The notes under the pieces were generated by a model that saw nothing but the letters and a program-made list of their open reading frames with translations, had not been told where the DNA came from and made no database searches. A program made the translations under genes and the position numbers. Positions 48,307 through 58,629 of a stretch of 64,000 nucleotides of DNA are shown one piece after another. Numbering within the stretch: the first letter of the stretch is position 1; each line of letters opens with the position of its first letter. This DNA comes from Desulfovibrio sp. (GTDB lineage: Bacteria > Desulfobacterota > Desulfovibrionia > Desulfovibrionales > Desulfovibrionaceae), in NCBI GenBank assembly GCA_016218665.1, contig JACRDI010000035.1, forward strand, positions 1 to 64,000, read 5' to 3'.

Positions 48307-49281
48307 CTAGTCGTCGTCCTCGTCGCCGCCGGACTCCGCTCCGGGCTGGGCGTCCGTTGTGGCGAGAATCATCCGGGCCAGGCGCACGTCGTGGCCGATG
48401 CGCGCCTTGAGCTCGTCGATGCTGTCGAACTTGCGCTCCGAGCGCAGGCGCTGCACGAACTGCAGCGACAGGCGCTGGCCGTAGATGTTGCGGTCGAAGT
48501 CCATGATGTGCGCCTCAAGGGTCAGGCCCGTGTCGCCAAAGGTGGGGTTGTGGCCCACGTTGGCCACGGCCTGCAGGGGCTCGCCGTCCAGCTCGGCCCA
48601 CACGGCGTACACCCCGGGCTTGGGCAGCAGCGTGCCCTCAAGCCTCAGGTTGGCCGTGGGAAAGCCCAGCCGGGAAGCACCGCGCTTCATGCCGTCCACC
48701 ACTTCGCCGTCCACCTCGAAGAAACGGCCGAGCAAGGGACGCGTATCCCAGACGTTGCCGGACTGCACCAAGTCGCGGATGCGCGTGGAGCTGACCACCG
48801 CGCCGCCGACGATGACCGGGTCGAGCCGCTCCACGCCGAAGCCCATCTCCTTGCCCAGGGCGCACAGCAGCTCGTAGTTGCCCTTGCGGCCCTTGCCCAT
48901 GGCGTAGTCGTAGCCGATGACCAGCTCCTTGAGGTTCAGCCCTTCCACAAGATAGCGGCGCACGAACTCCTCGGGCTCCAGGGCGGCCATCTGCCGGGTG
49001 AACTCCAGCACCAGGGCCACGTTGGGCCCCTGCTGCTCGATGAGCCTGAGCCGCTGCCCCGTGTTGGTGATGAAGGGCGGAGTCTTGTGGCCCATGAGCA
49101 CGGTCATGGGGTGCGGGTCGAAGGTGACGACCACGGACACCAGACCGCGTTTTTTGGCCTTGGCGCAGGTGCGCGCCATGAGGCGCTGGTGGCCCACGTG
49201 GACGCCGTCGAAGTTGCCGATGGTGACGCAGGAGCCGGAGATGGTGTCGTGCAGCTCGTCGATGTTGCGTGCGGCGATCAT
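48307..49281 (-). CDS. ribF: Bifunctional riboflavin kinase/FAD synthetase
   Basis: [36 protein letters not shown]. Confidence 0.95.
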   Translation of the reverse strand: MIAARNIDELHDTISGSCVTIGNFDGVHVGHQRLMARTCAKAKKRGLVSVVVTFDPHPMTVLMGHKTPPFITNTGQRLRLIEQQGPNVALVLEFTRQMAALEPEEFVRRYLVEGLNLKELVIGYDYAMGKGRKGNYELLCALGKEMGFGVERLDPVIVGGAVVSSTRIRDLVQSGNVWDTRPLLGRFFEVDGEVVDGMKRGASRLGFPTANLRLEGTLLPKPGVYAVWAELDGEPLQAVANVGHNPTFGDTGLTLEAHIMDFDRNIYGQRLSLQFVQRLRSERKFDSIDELKARIGHDVRLARMILATTDAQPGAESGGDEDDD

Positions 49282-49326
49282 GTGCGTGCGCGGTGTCCTT
49301 GTGCTGTGTGTGGAGCGGTGTTGGCG

Positions 49327-50838
49327 CTAGTTGAGGCGCAGGCGCTGCTGCAGCCGGGAGCCGGAGGGCTTGTTGCCGCCCTTTCCCGCGTCTTTGCCGT
49401 TCTTTGGGGCGCCGCCTTCGGGACCGGGCCCGGCCACGGCGCGCTGCAATTCCTCCAGCTCCCGCTTTTGGGCGTCTGTGGCGGCCAGGCTGCGGGCCTT
49501 CTCCAGGTGAAACTGGGCCTTTTGCTTGTCGCGGTTGTAGAGGGAGGAATAGCTGAGCTGCACGTGGGCGCCGAAGATGTCTCCGCTTTCGCCCTTGATG
49601 CGGCCCAGGTGGTAGCGCACCTCGGCGTCCTGCGGCACCTCGCGCGCCACCCGCTCCATGAGGCCGATGGCGCCGGAATAGTCCTTGCGCTCGGCCATGA
49701 TGCGCGCGGTGAAGAACATGCTCATGGCGTCGTGCGGGTTCAGGATGGCGGCCTTCTGCAGCAGGGGCGCGGCCTTGTTCATGTTGCCCTGGTTGAAGAA
49801 GAAGATGCCCGACTCGCGCAGGACCAGCGGGTCGTTCGGTCCGCAGGCGAGGGCGCCGTTGAAGGCCTGCTCGGCCTGCTGCTGGCGCTTCAGGCGGTCC
49901 AGCGCGATGCCGCGCCCGGCCTGGTCCAGGCAGGAAAGCTCGCCCTTGGGCTTGCTGTCGTAGTAGGCCAGGGCCGTCTCGGCGGAGGTCATGCGCGCCC
50001 GCAGCAGGGTCTGGATGCGCAGGAAGCGGTCGCTGGAGAACTGGCGGTTCAGGATGTCCGCCGGCATGAGCTTGATGCGGTCGCGCAGGTAGGCCATGCG
50101 CTCGTCCAGGCCGGGGTGGGTGGAAAGGTAGGAGGGGATGTTGTCCCCGGACATGAACCAGCGGCGCTTGTTCATGATGTCGAAGGTGTTGGGCATGGCG
50201 TAGGGATTGTACCCGGACTTGATGAGATAGTTGAGGCCCACGTGGTCGGCCTCGCGCTCGTTTTCCCGGGTGTACATGAGGAAGGCGGACTGCGCCCCGG
50301 CCATGGAGCCCATGGTGAGGGCCATGCCCGCGTTGGCGCCGCTGGTGCCCCCGCCGGAGCCCAACAGCACGCCCGCCACCATGCCGGCGATGGAGGCCAT
50401 GTTCAGGTACTTGGTCTGCTCCATGCGCTTGGCCACGTGGCGCTCGGTGACGTGGCCAAGCTCGTGGCTGATGACCGCGGCCAGTTCATCCTCGTTCTCC
50501 ACGCCAAGGATAAGCCCGGTGAAGATATAGATGTATCCGCCGGGGATGGCGAAGGCGTTCATGGTGCTGTTGGCGACGACGGCGCTCTGGATGGGGTAGG
50601 GCTGGGGCGGAAGCGCCTTGGCCACGCGTTCCACCACCCCTTTGACGTAAATGACCACTTCGGGGTCGTCCACAAAGCCCATCTGGGCGCGGATGGTCTC
50701 GTCGAACTTTTTGCCCATCTCCTTTTCATCGGCAATGGTGATGGAGCCGAAGGCCAGGACAGTGGCGGGCGTGGCGGCGGTTGCGGCCATGAGCAGCAGG
50801 GCGATGAGGCGGAACAAGGGGGGGAGGCGATGTTTCAT
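49327..50838 (-). CDS. M48-family metalloprotease with TPR-like region (BepA-like)
   Basis: AAVISHELGHVTERH zinc motif; signal peptide; C-terminal TPR-like helices. Confidence 0.92.
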   Translation of the reverse strand: MKHRLPPLFRLIALLLMAATAATPATVLAFGSITIADEKEMGKKFDETIRAQMGFVDDPEVVIYVKGVVERVAKALPPQPYPIQSAVVANSTMNAFAIPGGYIYIFTGLILGVENEDELAAVISHELGHVTERHVAKRMEQTKYLNMASIAGMVAGVLLGSGGGTSGANAGMALTMGSMAGAQSAFLMYTRENEREADHVGLNYLIKSGYNPYAMPNTFDIMNKRRWFMSGDNIPSYLSTHPGLDERMAYLRDRIKLMPADILNRQFSSDRFLRIQTLLRARMTSAETALAYYDSKPKGELSCLDQAGRGIALDRLKRQQQAEQAFNGALACGPNDPLVLRESGIFFFNQGNMNKAAPLLQKAAILNPHDAMSMFFTARIMAERKDYSGAIGLMERVAREVPQDAEVRYHLGRIKGESGDIFGAHVQLSYSSLYNRDKQKAQFHLEKARSLAATDAQKRELEELQRAVAGPGPEGGAPKNGKDAGKGGNKPSGSRLQQRLRLN

Positions 50839-50910
50839 GCGCGCATCCAGTGTTGCGGCCGCTGCACGGGGCGGCGGCCATGACCCGAGAGGCATAGCAC
50901 AGGTCGGCAA

Positions 50911-50944
50911 AAGAAAAAAGGATGCGCCAGGGGCGCATCCTTTT
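50911..50944 (-). terminator. Terminator downstream of rho
   Basis: Minus strand AAAAGGATGCGCCcctGGCGCATCCTTTTTTCTTTT. Confidence 0.85.
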
Positions 50945-50969
50945 GGGAATACCGAGGGCGAACAGGTGT

Positions 50970-52487
50970 TTACTTGTTCATGATGTTCAGGAACTCGTTG
51001 TTGTTCTTGGTCTTGCGCATCTTGTCCAGCAGGAACTCCATGGAATCGATGGAGTTCATGGGCGAGAGCACCTTGCGCAGGATCCACACGCGGTTCAGCA
51101 CCTCGTCGTCCAGGAGGAGCTCCTCCTTGCGGGTGCCGGAGCGGTTTATGTCGATGGCCGGGAACACGCGCTTCTCGGAGAGGTGGCGGTCCAGGTAGAT
51201 TTCCATGTTGCCGGTGCCCTTGAACTCCTCGAAGATGACTTCGTCCATGCGCGAGCCGGTGTCGATGAGGGCGGTGGCGATGATGGTGAGGCTGCCGCCG
51301 GACTCGATGTTGCGCGCCGCGCCGAAGAAGCGCTTGGGGCGCTGCATGGCGTTGGCGTCCAGGCCGCCGGAGAGCACGCGGCCCGAGGACGGGGTGACGG
51401 CGTTGTACGCGCGGCCCAGGCGGGTGATGGAGTCGAGCAGGATGACCACGTCGCGCTTGCGTTCCACCAGGCGCTTGGCCTTCTCAAGCACCATCTCGGT
51501 CACCTGCACGTGGCGGGTGGGGGGCTCGTCGAAGGTGGAGCTGACGACCTCGGCGCGCACGGTGCGCTCCATGTCGGTCACTTCCTCGGGCCGCTCGTCG
51601 ATGAGCAGCACGATGAGGTAGACTTCCGGGTGGTTGGCATTGATGGAGTTGGCGATGGTCTGGAGCATCATGGTCTTGCCGGTGCGCGGCGGGGCCACGA
51701 TGAGGCCGCGCTGTCCGCGGCCGATGGGCGAGAGCAGGTCGATGACGCGGGAGCCGTAGTTCTCCGCGCCGTTCTCCATGACAAAACGCTTGTCCGGGTA
51801 GAGCGGGGTCAGGTTGTCGAAAAGCACCAGGTGCTTGCTGGCCTCGGGCGGCTCGAAGCCGATCTCGCTGACCTTGAGCAGCGCGAAGTAGCGTTCGCCT
51901 TCCTTGGGCGGGCGGATCTGGCCGGAGATGATGTCGCCCTTGCGAAGGCCGAAGCGGCGAATCTGCGAGGGAGAAATGTAGATGTCGTCCGGCCCGGGCA
52001 TGTAGGAGTAGAGCGGGGAACGCAGGAAACCGAAGCCGTCCGGCAGGATTTCGAGCACGCCCTCGCCGAAGATCTGGCCGTTCTGCGAGGCGCATTCCTG
52101 CAGCAGGGCGAAGATCAGCTCCTGCTTGCGCAGGTTGCTCGGATTCTCGATCTTGAAGCTGTTGGCCAGCTCCATGAGCTCCTGCATGCTCTTCTGCTTG
52201 AGGTCGGTGAGGTTGAGCTTGTTCTCCGAGGTGGGGGTGTAGTCCTCCTCCACGAAGTCCTGCTGCTCGGCCTCGCGCTCCTGGAGCTGCTCGGCGGCGC
52301 GCTCCTGCTTCCGATCCTGGTTGCGCTCGGCGCGGTTGCCGCCGCGATCATGGTGCTGGCGGTTGCCGCGTTCCGGACGCTCGGAACGCTCGGGGCGTTC
52401 GGAGCGGTCCTGGCGCTCGGTGCGGTCTTGGGAACGGTCCTGTGAACGGCTCTTGTGGGATTGGCTGGTGTGTTTTTCGCGGGGCAT
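50970..52487 (-). CDS. rho: Transcription termination factor Rho
   Basis: [59 protein letters not shown]; long charged N-terminal extension. Confidence 0.97.
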   Translation of the reverse strand: MPREKHTSQSHKSRSQDRSQDRTERQDRSERPERSERPERGNRQHHDRGGNRAERNQDRKQERAAEQLQEREAEQQDFVEEDYTPTSENKLNLTDLKQKSMQELMELANSFKIENPSNLRKQELIFALLQECASQNGQIFGEGVLEILPDGFGFLRSPLYSYMPGPDDIYISPSQIRRFGLRKGDIISGQIRPPKEGERYFALLKVSEIGFEPPEASKHLVLFDNLTPLYPDKRFVMENGAENYGSRVIDLLSPIGRGQRGLIVAPPRTGKTMMLQTIANSINANHPEVYLIVLLIDERPEEVTDMERTVRAEVVSSTFDEPPTRHVQVTEMVLEKAKRLVERKRDVVILLDSITRLGRAYNAVTPSSGRVLSGGLDANAMQRPKRFFGAARNIESGGSLTIIATALIDTGSRMDEVIFEEFKGTGNMEIYLDRHLSEKRVFPAIDINRSGTRKEELLLDDEVLNRVWILRKVLSPMNSIDSMEFLLDKMRKTKNNNEFLNIMNK

Positions 52488-52758
52488 CGAACGCCTCACG
52501 CTCCGTGGGATGAGGTTGAAGGGAGTTGTGCGCCTCACAATGAGGGCTTTTGTGCGAAGTGTCGCAGCGCCGCGTGTTCAATTCTGGCTGCACCGCAGTT
52601 ATCACAAAGGAAACTGCAAGGCATGGCAGGGCATTTTCCGTGTTCGTACCAGTGGGAACGCGTATCCGAGTGGTTGTATGCCAGTGGCGGAAGGGAAATA
52701 TGCCGCGCGAACGCGCTGAAACTAGCGCCTACCTGAAAGGAATGGCGTTGACAAGGGG

Positions 52759-53286
52759 CTATTTGGCTTTTTGCAACTTTTCCTGTTGTTTTTGAATGAC
52801 GTCGGCGAACATCTCGTTGATGTCGGCCTTCACGTCGGCCTGGTCCCGGTCCATGGAATAGGCAAGCTCCATGGAAACCAGGGTCATGGCCTGCTCCAGC
52901 AGCCTGCGCTCGCCGAAGGAGAGCTCCTTGTCCATGCCGATGAGGAAGAGCTCCTTGAGCACGTAGGCCACGTCGGCCAGATCCACGCTCTTGAGCTTTT
53001 CGGAGTACTCGCGGTAGCGGCGGTTCCAGTTCTGCCCCGTATAACCGGTGAAGCCGGTGCGGTCCTTCAGCGAGTCGAACACGGCGCGCCCCGTCTCCGG
53101 CGGGCACACATGGCGCAGGCCCACGTTGTGGGCGTTTTTCACCGGCACCATGAGCGTGACGGAGTTGCTCAGGATGCGGACGATGTAGTACTCCGCCTGA
53201 ACTCCGCCAATCACTTGGCTGTCGATGCGCTCAATGCGGCCGACCCCCTGTGCGGGGTAGACCACCAACTCATTGATTTGAAACAC
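52759..53286 (-). CDS. carD: CarD family transcriptional regulator
   Basis: MFQINELVVYPAQGVGRIERIDSQVIGG...YRRYREYSEKLKS. Confidence 0.93.
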   Translation of the reverse strand: MFQINELVVYPAQGVGRIERIDSQVIGGVQAEYYIVRILSNSVTLMVPVKNAHNVGLRHVCPPETGRAVFDSLKDRTGFTGYTGQNWNRRYREYSEKLKSVDLADVAYVLKELFLIGMDKELSFGERRLLEQAMTLVSMELAYSMDRDQADVKADINEMFADVIQKQQEKLQKAK

Positions 53287-53334
53287 TCAATCTCCTTCCG
53301 TGCGGGGGGCTTACACTACCGCTGAATGTTCACA

Positions 53335-53994
53335 CTACCCCAATGCGCCGGGAGTGTCCATCTTCTCGCTCTGGTCCGGGCCTTCGGGCACGCGAAAGGC
53401 GTTCAGCATCTGCACGGCGTCGTTCAGGCCGCGCCGGAACAGCAGCGCCAGCCCCTTGAGGGCGGCCTGGCGCACGTCGTCCACCACGGCGAACTCCGCG
53501 GGAGTGAACTCCTCCAGCACGTACTTCGCCACCTCTCCCGCGTATTGCGGCCGGCCAATGCCCAGGCGCAGGCGCAAGAAATCCCCAGTGCCCGTGTGCT
53601 CCACAATGGACTCGATGCCGCGGTGCCCGTTGCTGCCACCCGCGCGCTTGAGCTTCATGCGCCCCAGGGGCAGGTCCAGCTCGTCGTGCAGCACCACAAT
53701 GTCCGTGGCGCTTGCGCCGTGCTTGCCAAGGATGCGCGCCACGGCCTTGCCCGAGAGGTTCATGTAGGTCAGCGGCCGGGTGAGCAGGCAGGCCTTGCCC
53801 CCGAACACGAGGGAATACAGCTCGTAGTCGCCGCCGCTCTGCAAGGTCTTGAGGGCCATGCTCTTGCGGCTGGCGGCCTGCTCCAGCATGGCCTGCGCCA
53901 CCAGGAACCCGAAGTTGTGGCGGGTGCGCTCGTACTGGGGGCCGGGGTTGCCCAGGGCGACGATGAGGGGAGTGCTGTCCATGAGGGTGCCCAT
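53335..53994 (-). CDS. pth: Peptidyl-tRNA hydrolase
   Basis: LIVALGNPGPQYERTRHNFGF, PLTYMNLSGKAV, VLHDELDLPLG, GSNGHRGI. Confidence 0.96.
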   Translation of the reverse strand: MGTLMDSTPLIVALGNPGPQYERTRHNFGFLVAQAMLEQAASRKSMALKTLQSGGDYELYSLVFGGKACLLTRPLTYMNLSGKAVARILGKHGASATDIVVLHDELDLPLGRMKLKRAGGSNGHRGIESIVEHTGTGDFLRLRLGIGRPQYAGEVAKYVLEEFTPAEFAVVDDVRQAALKGLALLFRRGLNDAVQMLNAFRVPEGPDQSEKMDTPGALG

Positions 53995-54108
53995 GCCGCG
54001 CGAGAACGCCGTGGCGGGTGTGGGAAAAGCCTGAAAAGGCGAGGGAGCCTTGCGCCCCCCCGCCGTTCGATGCCGGCCGAGGGCCGGATGTCAATCCAGC
54101 AGGTCGGA

Positions 54109-54705
54109 CTACTTCGCGTCGCCGCTCTTGGCCTCTTCGGCCTCGACGGCGATGACGCCCACAACGGAGTAGCTTTCGTCGTACACGGCGCGCACGCCCT
54201 CGGGCAGCTTCACGTCGCCGATGTGCAGGTTCACGCCGATGTCCAGGTCGGTGACGTCGATGACGATCTTTTCAGGCACGTTGAGCGGCTTGCACACGAC
54301 CTCGATGCTGTCGCGGAAGACTTCCAGCTGGCCGCCCATGACAACGCCCTTGGACTTGCCGACCACCACCACGCGCACATCGACCTTGATGTCGCGGTCG
54401 AGATCGACGCCGTAGAAGTCCACGTGGATGGGGGTGGACTTGATGGGGTCGTACTGCACGCTCTTGAAGAGGGAGGGCAGGGTCTCGGTCTTGCCGTCCT
54501 GCTCGATCTCCAGGTTGAACACGCGGGAGGCGCCCAGCTTGGAGTACAGCTTGGTCAGCGGCAGCATCTCCACCTGCACGGAGATGTTCTGGCCCTTGTT
54601 GTCGTAGTAGATGCCGGGCACCATGGCGGTGGTGCGGATGCGGCGGCAGGAGCCTTTGCCTTTCTCGGCGCGGGGGCGCACAGGAAGCTTCATCAGTTCA
54701 GCCAT
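54109..54705 (-). CDS. rplY: 50S ribosomal protein L25/Ctc family
   Basis: LPVRPRAEKGKGSCRRIRTTAMVPGIYY... HVDFYGVD. Confidence 0.94.
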   Translation of the reverse strand: MAELMKLPVRPRAEKGKGSCRRIRTTAMVPGIYYDNKGQNISVQVEMLPLTKLYSKLGASRVFNLEIEQDGKTETLPSLFKSVQYDPIKSTPIHVDFYGVDLDRDIKVDVRVVVVGKSKGVVMGGQLEVFRDSIEVVCKPLNVPEKIVIDVTDLDIGVNLHIGDVKLPEGVRAVYDESYSVVGVIAVEAEEAKSGDAK

Positions 54706-54755
54706 TTCCTCTTCTCCTTCTCTCAAGCGGGCTTAGGTACCGCCAGAAATTTTGT

Positions 54756-55700
<945 letters not shown>

Positions 55701-55740
55701 CTTCTTTTCCTTCGCGAGCGAGTTTCTTCTTCGCGTGCGA

Positions 55741-55815
55741 TGGCTGGGGTGGAAGGATTCGAACCCTCGAATAACGGGACCAAAACCCGTCGCCTTACCG
55801 CTTGGCAACACCCCA
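55741..55815 (-). tRNA. tRNA-Gln(TTG)
   Basis: Acceptor TGGGGTG/CACCCCA, anticodon loop TTTTGGT, CCA encoded. Confidence 0.95.
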
Positions 55816-56790
55816 GTATCTCTGGGTCTCCATGTGGACGGGCACGCCATCTTCCCGCAGCACGTCCGCCGCAATCTTCGCCAGGCGGCTGTCCCGGAAC
55901 AGGGAGGCGATCCCCGCCCCGCTTCCGCTCATGACCGCGCCGACCGCGCCCAGCCGGAGCAGCCGCTCCTTCAACGCGCGCAACGCTCCATGGGCCGGAA
56001 AGACGACGACCTCGAAGTCGTTCCGGGCCACCACGGGCGAAAGGGAAACACGCTTCTTATTCGCCGTTGTGGCGCTTGTCAAGCAGTCCGCGCAGTCCTG
56101 CGGCGGGTTTTTCCGGGCCTCCAACTGGTCCCAGGCCTGGTAGGCCCAGGGGGTGGAAACGTGCACCTCCGGCAGGGCCAGCACCAGGGTGAAGGGGGAA
56201 AGATCGAGGTCCACCGGGGTCAGTTCATCGCCGATGCCGCGCGCCACGGCCGGCCCCCCAAGCAGAAAGAAGGGCACGTCCGCGCCGAGGGCGGCGGCCA
56301 GATGGTTGAGCGCCTGCGCCCCCAGGGCCTTGTCTCCGGCCCGCTCGTTGAGCCAGCGCAGCATGGCGGCCGCATCGCTGCTGCCGCCGCCCAGCCCCGC
56401 GCCGGTGGGGATGCGCTTCACCAGGTTCACGTGCACGTCCGGGGCGTGGCCCGTGGCCTCTGCAAAGGCCTGCCAGGCGCGGAACACGAGGTTTCTTTCC
56501 TCCGGGCACCCGGGCAGCACCGGCTCCACGCGGCAGCCGGAGCCCTTCGGCCCGGGGGAGAGCTCAAGGGTGTCCGCAAGGCCCGGCACGGGCACGAAAA
56601 GGCTCTCGATGTCGTGGTAGCCGTTGGCGCGCCGGCCGGTGATGAACAGGGAAAGGTTGATCTTGGCCGGGGCGGCCAGGAATTCCGACCGGGCGTCGGG
56701 CACGGCGTCGGGCATGGCTTCTGGCATGGCTTGGGGTGGCTTCGGGCCGGTTGAAAGGTGGGGGAGCGCTGCGCCCCCCCACCTCTGCAC
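55795..56790 (-). CDS. ispE: 4-diphosphocytidyl-2-C-methyl-D-erythritol kinase
   Basis: [43 protein letters not shown]; start position uncertain; stop lies inside tRNA-Gln. Confidence 0.93.
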   Translation of the reverse strand: MQRWGGAALPHLSTGPKPPQAMPEAMPDAVPDARSEFLAAPAKINLSLFITGRRANGYHDIESLFVPVPGLADTLELSPGPKGSGCRVEPVLPGCPEERNLVFRAWQAFAEATGHAPDVHVNLVKRIPTGAGLGGGSSDAAAMLRWLNERAGDKALGAQALNHLAAALGADVPFFLLGGPAVARGIGDELTPVDLDLSPFTLVLALPEVHVSTPWAYQAWDQLEARKNPPQDCADCLTSATTANKKRVSLSPVVARNDFEVVVFPAHGALRALKERLLRLGAVGAVMSGSGAGIASLFRDSRLAKIAADVLREDGVPVHMETQRYWGVAKR

Positions 56791-56796
56791 GCAATG

Positions 56797-58221
56797 TTAC
56801 TTGTTGTCCAGCGGTATGGCCCGCAGGACGTTCTGCCCCTGGCGCTTGATGAGCAGCATCACCAGGCCCCTTTGCTTGGACGCGGCCACGGCGGACTTGA
56901 GCTGGTCCACGGTGTTCACCGGGCTCTGGTTGGCCTCGATGATGACGTCGCCGGGCTGGATGTCCACCTGCGAGGCCGGGCCGTCGGGCTTGATCTCGAT
57001 GATCACCAGGCCCTGCGGCTTCTGCAGGCCCAGGGACTGGGCCTCCTCGCCGCCCTCCACCGGGCGGACGCCCAGGCCGAGCATGCTGCCGGCGGCCTTG
57101 GGCTTGCCGCCCTTTTCCTCGCGTTCGGAAACGAAGTTGGGCTTGCGCTCGCCCAAGGTCACGGTGAGGTCGAGCATGCGGTTCTGGCGCCACACGCCCA
57201 GCTGGACCTTTTCGCCCGGGCGCAGGGAGGCGACGCGCGAGAGCAGGGCGCTGGGGCCGTCCACGGCCTGGCCGCCCGCCTTCATGATGACGTCCCCGAT
57301 CTTGAGGCCGCCCTTGTCGGCCGGGTCGCCCGGGATGACGTGGGCCACGAGCACGCCCTTGGTTTCCTTCAGGCCCACGGCCTTGGCTGTGTTGTCGTCC
57401 AGCTCCTGCATGGTGATGCCGAGCCAGCCGCGCATGATCTTCTTGCCGCCCTTGAGCTGCTGGACGATCTTGTCGGCCAGGCTGGCGGGCGTGGCGAAGC
57501 CGATGCCCTGGCCGTTGGGCACGATGGCGGTGTTGATGCCCACCACGCGGCCGTCCATGTCGATGAGGGGGCCGCCGGAGTTGCCGGGGTTGATGCTGGC
57601 GTCGGTCTGCAGGAAGCTGTCGAAGGGCCCGGCGCCGATGTGCCGCCCCTTGGCGCTTACGATGCCGGCCGTGACCGTGTGGCCGAGGCCGAAGGGGTTG
57701 CCGATGGCCAGCACCCATTCGCCCACGCGCGTGGCGTCGGAGTTGCCGAACTCGAGCACCGGCAGACTGCCGCCCGCCTCGATCTTCAGCAGGGCCAGGT
57801 CGGTCTCCGGGTCGCGGCCGATGATCTTGGCGTCATAGGGCTTGTCCCGGCTGAGAAGCTTCACCTTGATCTCGTCGGCCTCGGCCACAACGTGGTTGTT
57901 GGTGACGATGTACCCGTCGGCGGAGATGATGAACCCGGAACCGAGGGAGGTGAGCTTGCGGGGCTGGCCGTCGGGCAGGCCGAACTGGCGTTCGAACTGG
58001 TTGAAGAACTCCCGCAGGGGATGGTTCTTGGGAACGTTCTTGAACATCTCCTGCAGCTGTGAGCCCCGGCTGGGGACATTTTTCGTCGTGCTGATGTTGA
58101 CCACGGCCTTCCCGGCGCGTTCCGCCAGATCCGTGAAGTCCGGCAGGCCGGCCTTGGCCAGGGACAGGCCCGGCACGGCCAGCAGGACGAGAAGGGTGGC
58201 GCAGGCCAGAATACGTCTCAT
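56797..58221 (-). CDS. DegQ/Do-family serine endoprotease with two PDZ domains
   Basis: SGFIISADGYIVTNNHVV, ASINPGNSGGPLIDMDG; PDZ repeats. Confidence 0.95.
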   Translation of the reverse strand: MRRILACATLLVLLAVPGLSLAKAGLPDFTDLAERAGKAVVNISTTKNVPSRGSQLQEMFKNVPKNHPLREFFNQFERQFGLPDGQPRKLTSLGSGFIISADGYIVTNNHVVAEADEIKVKLLSRDKPYDAKIIGRDPETDLALLKIEAGGSLPVLEFGNSDATRVGEWVLAIGNPFGLGHTVTAGIVSAKGRHIGAGPFDSFLQTDASINPGNSGGPLIDMDGRVVGINTAIVPNGQGIGFATPASLADKIVQQLKGGKKIMRGWLGITMQELDDNTAKAVGLKETKGVLVAHVIPGDPADKGGLKIGDVIMKAGGQAVDGPSALLSRVASLRPGEKVQLGVWRQNRMLDLTVTLGERKPNFVSEREEKGGKPKAAGSMLGLGVRPVEGGEEAQSLGLQKPQGLVIIEIKPDGPASQVDIQPGDVIIEANQSPVNTVDQLKSAVAASKQRGLVMLLIKRQGQNVLRAIPLDNK

Positions 58222-58395
58222 TGTTCGATACCTCCGTGTCGCGCCGCCACCCCGACGGCGTTTGACCAACTATAGTTCCGATTGCGGATTTGTAAAGATT
58301 CTGGGCTGGGCGCGAAACCGGCCGTCACCGTTGCGCCGACATTCATCTTGAAGGGCGCGCGGGAATTGTGTAGGAGTCCCTCTCCGGGAGCGCGT

Positions 58396-58472
58396 GCCCT
58401 CGTAGCTCAGTCGGATAGAGCACAGGATTCCTAATCCTGGTGCCGCAGGTTCGATTCCTGCCGAGGGCACCA
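58396..58472 (+). tRNA. tRNA-Arg(CCT)
   Basis: Acceptor GCCCTCG/CGAGGGC, anticodon loop TTCCTAA, CCA encoded. Confidence 0.95.
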
Positions 58473-58484
58473 TTCACGCTGCTT

Positions 58485-58532
58485 GCAAGAGGCGGGACGA
58501 ACAGGGATGACCCCGTTCGTCCCGCCTCTTGC
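58485..58532. repeat. 48-bp near-perfect inverted repeat (18-bp arms)
   Basis: GCAAGAGGCGGGACGAAC-AGGGATGACCCC-GTTCGTCCCGCCTCTTGC. Confidence 0.95.
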
Positions 58533-58629
58533 ATGGCCGCGCAGGGGATATGTGCCGCCGTTTTCCCCGCGTGCGCGTTGCGCCGGGCAAGGATTCCGTG
58601 TAATTCCATCCCCCACAGGAGCCCGCAGC

